Shown here: positions 13,803 to 25,401 of the stretch, in pieces
Layout of the letters: each line of letters starts with the position of its first letter
Numbering within the stretch: the first letter of the stretch is position 1
NCBI GenBank assembly: GCA_038501785.1
Contig: JBAMJR010000004.1
Coordinates: forward strand, 620,001-684,000
Direction of reading: 5' to 3'
Length of the DNA: 64,000 nucleotides
Source of the DNA: Myoxocephalus aenaeus
Lineage: Eukaryota > Chordata > Actinopteri > Perciformes > Cottidae
Notes under the pieces: model-generated
The model's database searches: none
What the model was told of the DNA's origin: nothing
The model's input: only the letters and a program-made list of their open reading frames with translations
Position numbers and translations under genes: made by a program

Positions 13803-13943
13803 AAGACAGACACATAATAAAGAACATGGTAACAATAATAACACAAAAGAGAAACAACCAAATTAACTATTTACATAACTATTGAGAATGAACTATCAAA
13901 ACATCAATTTACCATCTAAACTAGAACACATTTCAGTCACTCT

Positions 13944-15653
13944 TTAATTAAGTGTTTTTTTTTTTTGTTTGTTAATGTCCATGATTTTTTCCGTGATGTA
14001 ACGTCCAGCCTTTGCCCATCTGGCCTGTAACTCTGTCTCCTCCAGGTCTTTTTCCTGGAGCCACTTCTTGAAGCAGACTGAAAATACATGTAAATAATAA
14101 CATTAATGTGTCTGTCACGTCAGAACAAAGAAACACTTGATATAAAATAAACCGGTCCGTGGTATCTGAGAAAGACTATATAGCTACTGCTACATCAAGA
14201 ATGCCCTACCTTTCAGTGTTTGCAGCTTTTTGGGGGTTAAAGGCTGGCGGGTGGTTTTAGTGGTGGGGCACTCCTTCCCTGTCAGGCTTTTTTCCCCCAG
14301 GGTTTTAGTGCCCCAAATTGCCACTGCCAATTCCTTCACAAATAAAGAGTCACGGCCGTTCCTTGAAATTCGGACCCAGGCCTCTTTCCTTAAAACGATG
14401 TCTCCTTCCAAGGTAATCTGAAAAAAATCCATAACATAAACAATCAAAATATTAGATTGTAAGAAATCCTTGAAAGATAGTTATATTAACCAGTGAATAC
14501 AGATGCAGAGGTCTTGTTTACTTCTATATACTATTATTTAGGTTTTGGCATATAGTATATTGTAAACAAAAATGGGTACAAATAGTGTACCTTGTCTCCA
14601 ACAGGAGATACAGATGGTTCCTCAGTCTCACATCCAGTTTCTGAAACTACATAGAGCATAAGGTAAACACAGTTGCAGTTCCTTGCCTAGTTTTACCCAC
14701 TTTCATCAGGAACTATACTTCTACAATTTCACTTAAACCAGTTTAGTGAATATGGGCCTACTTAGTTATTTTTTATGACTGAACCTTATTATCAAGTGTT
14801 AGATAGATATAAACTTTATAAACGTTTGTACCAATTGGGGTCGATGTGCTGCTCAACTTCTTGAGCAGCTGTTGCTGCAACTCAATGTTGAGAGCCCGGA
14901 GAGTTTTGTTTTCAGCCTCAACTGCTGCACTTTGTTTTTTCTGATCCTCTAACCTGTAAGAGAAGGAAATATGTCATGACTAACTACATTATTAGAAATA
15001 TTTAATCAAATATATTAAGTGAAGCTATCTGGCTATTTATAGACAGGTAGCACTGCACTGCACAGAGTTCATCAATATTCGTAAATCATCAAAGACCAAA
15101 TCTGGGTTGTATGTGGTACTTATGCCATCTAGAATATATAAGTTAAGTAATGTGCACTCACAGATAAGTGGATACATATGTCAATGTGTCTGTTTTAAAT
15201 CAAAGTTAGGTTAAATAAAAAATGGATAAAGATCAACTCTCACCGTTGTCTTGTTTCCTGCAGTTGCAGCGACATTTCTTTGAGTTTTTTTTGGTACAGA
15301 TGTTGCTTATTTTTTGCCTCCTTCAATAGTGTTTCTGGAACCACTCCACCATCATCGCCGTCATCACCCTCTTCTGAGGAACTCTCAGAGAGGATACGCC
15401 TGACTTTTTTGAAGGGAGTTGGGCAGATTGGACTATTTCTTTTCCTCATCTTTCTTTCCTTTAGAATAGCCAGGAGGTTGTTTTTTTTGGCTTCTTCCAA
15501 AGCTTTTTTCTGATTTGTCTGGAAACATAGATAAGAACATCATGAAAAAGGTACCATTGTGTAATACAAAACTTAGCAACCAATACAGACAAACCAAACC
15601 AACAAAAAACACAGTTTGAATTGCAATACATAAATGATTTAGTTATAACTATC

Positions 15654-15706
<53 letters not shown>

Positions 15707-16117
15707 TGTAAATAACCCCATGGAAGGTTTATTGTTTGGGGTTGTTTGCCTGCTTTGTATTTGCCTTATTGGTTCTTGACATAAGCCTAGATGATATTGT
15801 ATTGTTTGAAGAGTTTATAGAGGCTTTATGCTACTTTCTCTTAAATAGATGAATCTGACTTTTATTTTTGAAAAGGTAAAACGAAGCACAGATTTATTTT
15901 ATGGTTGAACGTTAACTTAATGGTATGGCAACGGATCTTGGGACGGACAGATGCGCCATAACAAAGTGTAATAGTTTAATGACCTGTATGAGGTATATAT
16001 ATATATATATATAAATATACACACACACATATTGCCTTGTAACGGATCCCCGTATATGAAGTGGCATGAAACTTACTACTGGTGAAATTACTCCTTTATT
16101 TTCTTGAGTGTGGACGC

Positions 16118-16152
<35 letters not shown>

Positions 16153-17073
16153 AGCGTCCACACTCATGACTCGTAGACCGCTGGTTTCCTTGCAATGCAG
16201 TTTCCCCAACAGGTCAACACCCCGCCTCCCCTCTGCTCCACCAATCACAGGGCCGCAACCCGACCATCACGCACACTGCCTCCCCATGATTGGCTGGAGA
16301 GAGCGAGAGTTGATCGAGCGACCCCTCCCCACTGCCAGGCACCAGTACAGGGTCGCTACAAGATATTACAATAAGGTAAAGTTTCTGTGTGCACATGATT
16401 GCCATATATATATGGCCATATGGACACACAGAAACTTTACTTATATGTTATAGAGGACACCAATGCAACAATAGTTTATCCATACACCAGTAATGTATTA
16501 GTTAATATTGGGAAGTGAACTGACGTGCATAGCTTTGGCGTCACTTTTCTCCGACGGAGGCGGGGCCGGCGAAGTCTCCTTCAGCAGCCTCACACGGACC
16601 CGCTTGCTGACAGCTCCTCCTCGAGTTCTTCTCTTGACGCTGGAAATGACATGTAAGTACTTAAAAGCAGCACCTGCTACATATCAGTATTACTAGTACC
16701 TAGCATGTTAAGGTTAGCAACCCGTTTAGGCTAATGCTGCGTTCACACCAAATAGTTACAGTTAAATGGGGTTGTGGCTAACTAACTAACAAACTAACTA
16801 ACTAACTGTAGCGTTAAATACAGCTAAGTTAAGTTATACCGGTTCACTATTTCGTTTAATGAACTGTTTAACTTTAGTAATTAATGAAATACATGAGCTG
16901 TATAACTTACCCTTCAGGAGCAATATCTGAGCCTTGAAGAATTCCTCCTGCCAGCGCACCCAGTAAATCTTGTTAATATCAAATAGAGCTACATTACTGT
17001 CAAAATCCTTGATTTTGGAACAGGGTACAATCTCCTTACACCCGTCGTCTATATATTTTACATAGGCAAACAT
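13944..17073 (-). CDS. BEN-domain protein encoded inside the CACTA transposon (7 exons, 331 aa)
   Basis: Minus-strand exons are 17073-16911, 16639-16596, 15518-15244, 14953-14832, 14640-14591, 14417-14210 and 14077-13944. Every junction is GT...AG, and the lengths (163, 44, 275, 122, 50, 208 and 134 nt) sum to 996, giving 331 residues plus a stop. Residues 1-54 hold an aromatic stretch (YWVRWQEEFFKAQILLLK) that looks like a small beta-barrel reader fold, by appearance only. Residues 90-130 are basic and then Ser/Asp/Glu-rich (SESSSEEGDDGDDGG). Residues 130-200 look like a coiled coil. Residues 219-320 fit a BEN domain, with hallmarks ISRNGRDSLFVKELAVAIWG, LTPKKLQTLK and a Trp-containing tail. 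BEN domains bind DNA and chromatin proteins. The gene is divergent from the transposase across about 417 bp. A second acceptor at 14646 would add two residues. The short 44-nt exon is the least certain, but it is the piece that restores the frame. Confidence 0.82.
15656..15703. repeat. (TA)n microsatellite
   Basis: About 24 uninterrupted TA units, within an intron of the BEN gene. Confidence 0.95.
16106..16165. repeat. Perfect 15-bp inverted repeat around a (TA)n core
   Basis: GAGTGTGGACGCTAC at 16106-16120 and its exact reverse complement at 16151-16165 flank about 30 bp of TA repeat. It lies in an intron of the BEN gene and could be a foldback insertion or a cruciform-forming site. Confidence 0.8.
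16376..16440. repeat. Perfect 16-bp inverted repeat (foldback)
   Basis: GTAAAGTTTCTGTGTG at 16376-16391 pairs exactly with 16425-16440. The loop contains the nearly palindromic CCATATATATATGG. It lies in an intron of the BEN gene, next to the hairpin at 16106-16165. Confidence 0.8.
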
Positions 17074-17490
17074 ACTCCGTGTTTGTATGAGTCCGTTTAG
17101 TTTGACCGTTAAACGGTAAAATGCCCAAGTAAGCTGTACTGTATTTACAGTATGCGCGAGGGGACATCAAGTGAAAGCGGGAAGCGCGTGAGGTTTTTCA
17201 ACAATATGAGTGTTTGGTGGATTTGTTAGGCTGCATGACTTCTAAGCTTAAACCCTAATAGGTAACGGATTTGATGTCACACTATAGATTGATGCTGTTA
17301 TCCAAGCATTTAGTTGCCAAACAGCTAGTTAACTTTAACTAAATTGTTAAAATATTCTAGTTATAAGTTATAAATTAAGTGTATTCTGGTGGTTTTAAGT
17401 GTCTCAAAAGTAAATTAATTGTGTTTTGAATTCACTATTTTGTTATTTATTTTTCTCTCTTTTATTAATGATGTACTTTTGAATTTTAGA
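17074..17490. promoter_or_regulatory. Divergent promoter region between BEN gene and transposase gene
   Basis: The BEN start codon (17073, minus) and the first transposase ATG (17491, plus) are separated by 417 bp. A GC-richer block (GCGCGAGGGG...GAAAGCGGGAAGCGCGTG) lies at about 17154-17192. An acceptor-like TTTTAG sits directly before the transposase ATG, so an untranslated first exon may begin in this interval. No TATA box is clear. Promoter function is inferred from the geometry. Confidence 0.5.
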
Positions 17491-20400
17491 ATGTCCAAAC
17501 GTAAGTACAAATTGTACTTGGAGCCAAACAACACTATTAAAATACCTCGTTCAAGATTGAAAAGAAGACATTTGGACGTAAGTCTGCTCACACATGTGCT
17601 ACCCCTTGTGATGTATCAACTGTTTTATTTATTTTAAACATCTTTTAAGGTGGCAAATAGTTGAAACCAGTTTGTACATTTTAAAATCTATCTCAGGCTT
17701 TGGATTTCACTGATGACCACAACAATGAAGAGGACAGAATCAGTCCTCACCTGAGCCCTGCAGATGTTGAGGTGAGATGGTAATATGCTCTTCAAATTTG
17801 TGGTGAGATGTTATTTGACACTGGTCCTTATTAAATGTAGTACTGTTGTTGTTTTTGTTAACTTTTGTGCTTGTGTAATCTATTTTTCATCCTATGTAGA
17901 CCACGTCGCCATCTGGCCACTTCTTCTAGCAAACCACTCCTGCCAATTTTTGACTTGTTGAATTTTTCTGAAATTGACCTCAGGCTTTGGATTTCACTGG
18001 TGACCTCAACAATGAAGAGGACAGAATCAGTCCTCACCTGAGCCCTGCAGATTTTGAGGTTAGTGATTTATGTGCTCTTTCATTTTATATAAAGACTACA
18101 TTTCTCACTGGGATATTTTTTTAATCAATGTGCTTCGATAATATATTTTGCCTCCTATACAGGTCATATCTCCACCTGGTAGTCCTGATCGTCAGCTGGA
18201 TTCAGATGACACGGCCGACCAGGTTAGCTTTTCTACCAGCCATACTGTAGGGGTGTTTTAAGATTGCCAGTTAAGCAAGCGTTATTAAAAAAATATGTTT
18301 TATGAATCATAAAGACCTAGTTTAATCATCAGTATTCCCACAGTATTACAGCCAACATATGTCCTTTGAAATGTTTCAGAAAAAGGTAAAGATAATGTAA
18401 ATATACTTTGAACAGTTTAATTCAAGGCTGTAGTAGTGTTAGTAAAGTATATAGTACATAGTGAAAGTATTTTCACTATTTGCTCTTTTAACAATTTTTG
18501 GTAATGTAAATAGAATTAAAGGAATCTCTCCCAAGAATACTCGGGCAGGATTAGACAACCCAGACAACAATCTTTACCATCATAGGCTATTGCATCACAT
18601 ACAAACTTAGTGCCATCCAAATGATGGAGAACATTAGTTCTATGAATTGGCAAATCTAATTTTCCTAATGTAAAAATTTTCTTTTGTTTCTTTCTTATTT
18701 CATACTAAAAAGTTGTGGAATAGCATTTTTCATTAAACACAATTACATGCATTTGCAGCACATCCAATAAAAAAAGGAAATCACAGTAACACAGGATTTC
18801 AAATCTACATGGCATGATTAGGCTACAAGCTCTGCTGCAGGTAGAGGGAGGTGCTGCTTATAAAAACAAAATTGGCTAGTGTCTAATTTCAAAGCCAGAT
18901 AATAATTCACTCTCTATTTAGGAGCAGCTGAGATAGTCACTAAAATGAGAACAGCTGGTCCATCATGTGAGCCTTGTCAGGTTAAGCTAACTAATTTCTA
19001 CAGTTTTCTGGGTGGACAACGACATTCCATTCCAATACGTTACTTTAAATAATCAACACATGCAACATTTTCTCAGGTACACAACAGTATGTTTATTCCA
19101 TAATGCAAACCTCTAAATCCGTCATGTGTCCATGAAAACAGCCTGTCTAATGTCTATTTGAGTTGCGCTAACTTGTGTTAGTGTGTGTGGGGGACGGTGA
19201 AGGGGCTGGTTTGAAATTGTGCCTAGCATTGTACACATGAATGGCTCAATGAAAAATGTACCCACTTATATAAACGTTTTTACATGGCATTACCAGTTTT
19301 GCAGCCACCATGGATTCTCCAATATGTTTGAAAGGGGACGGTGAGGGATGTTCAGTTTTGTTGCGGTCTACAACCTCACTGCTATCCTCCGATTCCTTCA
19401 AATGCACTTATGAATGTGTGTTGTTTTTGTTTTGTAGCTAATATCTTCATCTGGTGACTTTCTCCTAACTTCTGAGCTGGAACCAAGAGATGTGGCTTCC
19501 TCACCTGAAGACAGTGTTTATGGACTCGATTCAGATCTGGAAGATCTTGGAGAAGATGAGCCAGTTAGAGAGACAGGTTTTGAAAAAGACATGGACTCAG
19601 CGCTAATGTCAGCAGGTACAACAACGAAGGCTGAAGCACTGATCATGATAATGAGTCATGCAGCAAGGCACAATATAACAGGGACACAACTTGATGATTT
19701 ATTAAAACTCATAAATACTCTGTTTGGCAAAGAGGTGCTACCAAGATCAAAATATTTGTTCAACAAGGTCTTTCAAAACAACTCCGACAGTGTGGAGTTT
19801 CACTACTACTGCAAAACCTGTAAAGTATATATTGGCACAAAGGGAGACATAAAAGACAAAAACATTGCACAGTGTTCAATTTGTAGTACTTCTATTGAAA
19901 TCGATTCCATGAACCGTTCAAGTTTTTTTATCAACATACCAATTGCACCTCAAATTCAGACACTTTTAGAAACTCCTCAGATTCAAAACAACATGAGCTA
20001 CAGGCACCAAAGGCCACAAAATGACCATGTGATCTCTGACATCTATGATGGCGAAAAGTATCAAAACTTATCAAAACCAGGTGGAATTCTGTCAGATCCA
20101 AACAATTTGTCGTTTAATTTCAATTCTGATGGCTCACCTGTGTTCAAGTCTTCCAGATTTTCAATATGGCCAATACAGCTGCATTTAAATGAGCTTCCTC
20201 CCAAAATGAGATTTAAAAATGTAGTACTTGCAGGTCTTTGGTTTGGTGCTCAAGAGCCTGTCATGTCCATTTTTCTCAGACCTTTTGTTGAACAGGCCAA
20301 AACACTGGCATCCAAAGGTGTGTGCTGGAGACAAAATGGAAACTGTGTAAATAGTAAAGTTGTTGGACTATGTTGTTGTGTAGACTCAAAGGCAAGACCA

Positions 20401-21792
20401 ACCATGCAAAACACAACACAGTTTAATGGGTACTTTGGTTGTGGTTTCTGTTTACATCCTGGTACTCTTGTAGAGAAAACAGTGAAGTATACTGTGACTG
20501 CCACTGAATATCCTGACAGAGAAGCAAAACAAGTGCTGGCAGATATGGAGCAGGCAGTAGCACAAAACAAAAGTGTCAGAGGAGTGAAAGGTCCATCACC
20601 ACTCATCAACATGCCTTATTTTGATATAGTGTGGGGCTTTGTTCCAGACTATATGCATGCTGTGTTACTTGGTGTCATCAGACAACTCACAGAGCTTCTT
20701 CTAAACAACAGTGAGCAGCCCTACTACATTGGGAATGGCACCACTATGAGGGTGCTAGAAAACAGAATGAAGGACATAAAGCCACCACACCTGATAACTC
20801 GACTACCCAGACCTCTTGCAGAGCTCAAGCAGTGGAAAGCCTCAGAGTGGCGAACATGGCTCCTGTTTTACAGCTTGCCTGTCCTGAATGGTGTACTTCA
20901 GCCGTGCTATCTGAAGCACCTAGGCCTTCTGGTGTCAGCAGTATATCTTCTTTTGAAAGAGAATGTCACCTTCCAAGACATAAACAAAGCAGATAACATG
21001 CTGTTTGAGTTTGTTGCAAGGTTTCAGTTGCTGTACGGAGAAGTGTCAATGACATTTAATGTACATCTGTTAACTCACCTTGCAAAGTCTGTGAAATTGT
21101 GGGGGCCACTCTGGGCACACTCAGCATTTGTATTTGAAAATGCAAATGGTGGGCTGTTGAAACTGGTTCATGGGACTAAGTGTGTAGCTCTACAGATTGT
21201 GAACAAATTCCTGTTGCACAGAGCAATCCCTCTCTTAACCTCCAGGCATGCAGTAAGGGAGCAAGTCAAGGAGTTCTGTTTAGAGATGACAAATGACAGA
21301 AGAGTAAATAGTTTCACAAAATGTCAAGACACAACTGTTCTGGATAATGGGAGAGTGACAGAGACCACTACTGATGAGAAGAGTGCCTTTGTGTCTGCAC
21401 AAAAACAAGCACCAGATGAAATGGTAGTGCACAAGAGAATGGTGCATAAAGGACTGGTGTATACTGGCAAAAGCTATACCCTCAGTAAGAGACGCAGGGA
21501 CTGTTTTGCAAAGCTCAGCGATGGTGTTTATGGGGAAATTCAGAATATCATATCCCTTCCTTCAGAAGAAGGTACAGAAATTGCTGTATTGTTCAAAAAG
21601 CTTCATACACATACCTCGTTTCCTTTATCACAAGGTTATGGGTTTGTGTCACATATCCGACTCGTTAGTGGAGCACTTTGTTCTCCAGTGTGTCTGATTC
21701 CAGTTGACAGGTTAGAGCAGAAATGCATGATTTTAAAAACAAGTGATCAGATGTACATTTGTGACTTTCCAAATTCACATGAGAGAGATTAG
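17491..21792 (+). CDS. CACTA (EnSpm/Tnp2-type) transposase, spliced, 883 aa
   Basis: Exons are 17491-17577, 17697-17771, 17984-18058, 18163-18222 and 19438-21792, all phase 0 with GT...AG introns. They encode 29, 25, 25, 20 and 784 residues. The start is a short basic leader, MSKRKYKLYLEPNN. The large exon has a zinc-ribbon-like CKTCKVYIG...CSIC, then the Tnp2-family core: NSDGSPVFKSS (Asp about 330), FGCGFCLHPG, PDYMHAVLLGV (Asp about 503) and FENANGG (Glu about 666). These are candidate acidic catalytic residues of an RNase H-like DDE nuclease that would cut at the inverted repeats. Exons 2 and 3 are tandem duplicates of each other. No frame damage is seen. The start is the first in-frame ATG after an acceptor-like TTTTAG; an upstream non-coding exon is possible. 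Confidence 0.88.
17900..17929 (+). pseudogene. Dead duplicate exon of the transposase gene
   Basis: After a good acceptor (CCTATGTAG), the ten codons read T-T-S-P-S-G-H-F-F-stop. They resemble the beginning of the exons at 18163 (VISPPGSPD) and 19438 (LISSSGDF). Including it would truncate the transposase, so it must be skipped or used as a regulatory exon. It lies between the two duplicated 75-nt exons and is probably the second half of a duplicated exon pair. Confidence 0.6.
18223..19437 (+). other. Last intron of the transposase gene
   Basis: A 1.2-kb intron bounded by GTTAGC and TTTGTAG. I see no nested gene. It includes a GGGGACGGTGA motif at about 19190 that recurs at about 19335 with a nearby GTGAGGG, suggesting a small internal repeat. 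Confidence 0.55.
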
Positions 21793-22867
21793 TCTGACTA
21801 GACTGAATCAAAGATGGTCATTCTAGCTTGCATTCATTTTTAGTTAGCTGATTAGACTTTATCTCCGGTAGAGTTTAGGCTATGCTGGGATGTACAGATG
21901 TGGAGAAATGTGTTTGTACCTGTGCTGTCCTTGTTGTAATGTAATGTACTGTATATAATTTGACAGTCAGATAAACGCCATACAAACATCCAAACTTTGA
22001 AGACTGTTTGCTTCTTGAAGGGTGAAACTAAAACATTAAAAAACATAATCAATTTTCCGCTTGCTTTAACATGTACAGATGCATACAATGTAGATATTTG
22101 AATTCAATCTCTAACATGAATTAAGGTTTTACAGGCTTTATGTATTAATTGTGATTTTAACTTTATACATAATGTTTAATATGTATTCAGTCATCTGTTT
22201 GTTTATCTAGTTGTAACTTTCATGAACTCTCACTGGCCTAAGAACAAGTGCGGTCATTAACAACAGTAATTCAGCAAACTTCTATTATAAACTTCAGAAA
22301 ACGTAATATTGTCCAAAAATAATGCAGTGTAGTTATAGATAAGAACGAAACAAGACAATACATACCCACGATGCCACCATGAGGTATATGATGTGTGCAG
22401 ATAGAGCTGGATTAACCTGATACGAAAAAATATAACCTCTCCCTACTTACTGATCATCCTCTAATTCTTAAAGTGACCACAACATACTACAGGAACCCCT
22501 TTAGAAAACACACACAATATATAATGCACTAACTTAACTGTAACAGAACATAATGTTCCACAAAAAAATAAGAATTTACAATTTCTCTAAAATCACTTGT
22601 AAATTAACCAGTATCCATTATTGTTTCTTCCATACATTTTCAAAATCAGACTTTGCTTTTGATTTTTTTATCCTTTTGAATATATGAAATAAAATAAAAA
22701 AATGGCAATGACAAAATTGATGATTTGCACAATATGAGTAGATTCTTGCCATGACCACTATATTATTTCCTAATTGTAACAATTTTGTGAGTTAAATGAC
22801 ATGGTATGCTCCCCATTACAATATTGAAGTCATGATACTAATGAAAGTATTTAAAGTTGAAAATATC
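21793..22867. other. 3' non-coding part of the CACTA element
   Basis: AT-rich sequence between the transposase stop and the 3' repeat array. AATAAA at 22688-22693 is a candidate polyadenylation signal. No other gene is seen. Confidence 0.5.
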
Positions 22868-23376
22868 AGCTTCACCAGCAAGGCCATGCTGGTGGACCAG
22901 CATCATTAATGAATTCTTGCTGGTCCACCAGCTTCACCAGCAAGGCCATGCTGGTGGACCAGCATCATTAATGAATTCTTGCTGGTCCACCAGCTTCACC
23001 AGCAAGGCCATGCTGGTGGACCAGCATCATTAATGAATTCTTGCTGGTCCACCAGCTTCACCAGCATCATTAATGAATTCTTGCTGGTCCACCAGCAAGG
23101 CCATGCTAGTGGACCAGCATCATTAATGAATTCTTGCTGGTCCACCAGCAAGGCCATGCTGGTGGACCAGCATCATTAATGAATTCTTGCTGGTCCACCA
23201 GCTTCACCAGCAAGGCCATGCTGGTGGACCAGCATCATTAATGAATTCTTGCTGGTTGACCAGCTTCATCATGCTGGTCGACCAGCTAAACCAGCACCGA
23301 ACCAGCATAGACCAGCATAGACCAGCATAGACCAGCATAGAAAGTATGCTGGTCTATGCTGGTTTTTCTAGCAGGG
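22868..23376. repeat. 3' subterminal repeat array of the CACTA element
   Basis: A 62-bp unit containing CATCATTAATGAATTCTTG, flanked by CTGGTCCACCAG palindromes, is repeated. GAATTC landmarks at 22911, 22973, 23035, 23075, 23128, 23181 and 23243 give spacings of 62, 62, 40, 53, 53 and 62 bp, so deletion variants of the unit alternate. The outermost 100 bp switches to CATAGACCAG repeats and the terminal inverted repeat. It shares only the CCAGCA core with the 5' array. Confidence 0.92.
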
Positions 23377-23639
23377 TCAATAGCGATAGCTTTCAGAGAG
23401 CATAACCTATGCCACATAAAGTGGTTGGGTATTGTAGCTCCAGATTATATGATAACAGGAACACCAGCTGAATAAATGCTGGTTTAAACTGGGAGCAGAA
23501 CAATGGTAACGTGGCTGTTATGTGTCGCAAGTTTAGGGAGGCACGTGCAGGGCACAAAGGCACAAACAAAATCTTTAGCAATGTGCATGGATGACCCAAA
23601 TGGCAATAGCTCTCAGTCAGTCAACTATAACACTGTTAC

Positions 23640-23815
23640 ACTGTTTGTTTGTTGACATCTTTGCACTATTTTGTTAGTTCATTTAATATTATTATATTCT
23701 ATTTTTTTTAATATATTGTGCATTTTTATATTCAATATTGCTCTACTTGTATGTATAATGCTGCTGTAACGAAACAATTTCCCCTTGCAGGATTAATAAA
23801 GTATTCTGTACGTTT
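23640..23815 (+). mobile_element. 3' end of a non-LTR retroelement (fragment)
   Basis: The stretch ends with CAATTTCCCCTTGCAGG followed by ATTAATAAAGTATTCTG. This matches the common 3' tail of fish LINE-type elements, where CAATTTCCCC...GGG precedes an AATAAA. No coding part remains. Confidence 0.5.
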
Positions 23816-23924
23816 TCTGTCTTGACCCACTGCACAGTGTGAAACACAGGCGATTTTTTTATCTGAGACTTAATTAATAGTATTACTATTTACTTGTCAG
23901 TGTGATGGTTACTAGTACCCAAAA

Positions 23925-24308
23925 CCAGAGACAGATAGACCAGGACAGTTCGGTTTACTCATGTTCAGGCTGGGTCAACACCGGGAGATCAGTCATAAAG
24001 GCAAACAAATCCAAAAGGTGCAAGGAGAGAATCTATAGTCGAGAACAGGCAAGGTCAGGACAAGCAGATAAGGGATAAGGGATAGACTCAGGAGTAATGC
24101 TGGAGAGCTCAGCAGTAACACACAAGACAATCTGACAGGGAACAAGTGCAAGTGGAGGGCTTAAATAGTGGGGGACTGATAAGGGGATGTGCTGTAGGTG
24201 AGATGGGCGTGGAGAACCAGGTGAGGGGAATGAGAGCTGATGCTGTGAGAGAGTTACTCAACTGGCAGGTGGGATGCAAACAATCTAAGATGTGGTGGAA
24301 TGTGTGAC
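23925..24308 (-). mobile_element. Possible retroelement-derived repeat (LTR-like)
   Basis: On the minus strand the stretch begins TGTCACACATTCCACC and runs through a pyrimidine-rich, promoter-like region with a TATTTAAGCC motif. Its composition is like that of LTR-type repeats in fish. No coding region or second copy is present, so identity is tentative. Confidence 0.3.
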
Positions 24309-25401
24309 AGTCAAAACACAGGTTGACCAAAGAAGTATGTTAATTTATTGGAAATGTAATGAATGTTCAAACAGCATATTAAAGCAGAGTAACATTCATC
24401 CTTTTGATCATCTGGCATTTATGTTAGGTTCAATGTATGCCAAGGCCTCCTGTGATGCATCCCACAAACACAAAAATACATACAAACACAAAGTCGCTCT
24501 ATTTCCTCTCTGCTTTCCTCCCTCTTCTTCTCGCATTTCTTTCTCTCTTTATGCAACATCAAAATAATGTCAACCCTCTGAAACTTATTCTGTTTGGTCC
24601 TTATGCTAGGAATGCTACTTGTGTGTTTGAAAGACAATTACTTGCATTTATCACCTCTTGTCATCTTGACAGTGTGCACGTTCTACTGGAAAGCAATAGT
24701 GTGACAAAATCAATTAGTGACCTACAAACCACACTGCTTCAGTGTAGTGCTAATATGAAATAATCCAAAAGCAGATTACAGTAATTGCTGTAATTAAAGT
24801 ATAATGACAAGTAATCATAGGATAACTGTTTTTGGATCACAATTGGCTTAACCTGTTATATTAAGTCTGAATCTAATAACTTTGTTTGTTTGAATGTTTG
24901 AATAGTGTGATTTGTATTGAGCTAAACACATTACACATACATCTCTAATTATCTCTTCTCAAACATGCCTTTGTCAGATTTTCAATCTGCTGTCAACACT
25001 TTGTTAGCTTTCTGTTTCAGTACGTCAAGATGTCCCTGAATTTGGAAAAGCATCATTCTCAGAAAATCAATTTCCTTTGCTTCTAAATTTAGTCTGCTAT
25101 TCAAGGAGACTGTACGGAAATGATTGGAAGGAAGTTAAATATCTTTTATTTTTGCTGAATAGACACAACGCATGTAATTTTGACTGTAAATTATCATCCA
25201 GTGAACAATACATTAAAGTCCCCATGATTTTGATCTGACTGTCAGTTGTTTCTATTATTTTGTCCACCATAGGGGGTAAATTAAATTAAATACCAGAAAC
25301 ACTTCTCCTGTATAATGCCATACAGTTCAAGGACTGTTAGACTGCATTAGTCTTAGCTAGGTGTACCTACATGTGAACTGGTATTTCTACCAAATAAAGG
25401 T
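24309..25401. other. Intergenic, no gene seen
   Basis: No supported exon or repeat. The overlapping frames at 24292-24763 are on both strands of the same low-complexity stretch and show no domain. Confidence 0.45.

Larger units (their letters stand above)
13314..23376 (+). mobile_element. Complete autonomous CACTA/EnSpm DNA transposon
   Basis: Both ends carry the same 32-bp terminal inverted repeat, beginning CCCTGCTAGAAAAACCAGC. It sits at 13314-13345 and, inverted, at 23345-23376. Just inside each end is an array rich in CCAGCA/TGCTGG motifs, the subterminal repeat arrangement typical of CACTA elements. The interior holds a Tnp2-type transposase on the plus strand and a BEN-domain gene on the minus strand, both with intact spliced reading frames. 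The dinucleotide TC abuts both ends (13312-13313 and 23377-23378), a possible 2-bp target duplication too short to prove. The termini do not read CACTA, so assignment rests on the transposase family and architecture. The intact frames suggest recent activity. Confidence 0.88.

Noticed and set aside
16082..16453. 123-codon plus-strand frame
   Set aside because: It runs through two TA-core hairpins and an intron of the minus-strand BEN gene, and has no domain.
20250..20612. Minus-strand 120-codon frame
   Set aside because: Antisense shadow of the transposase exon.
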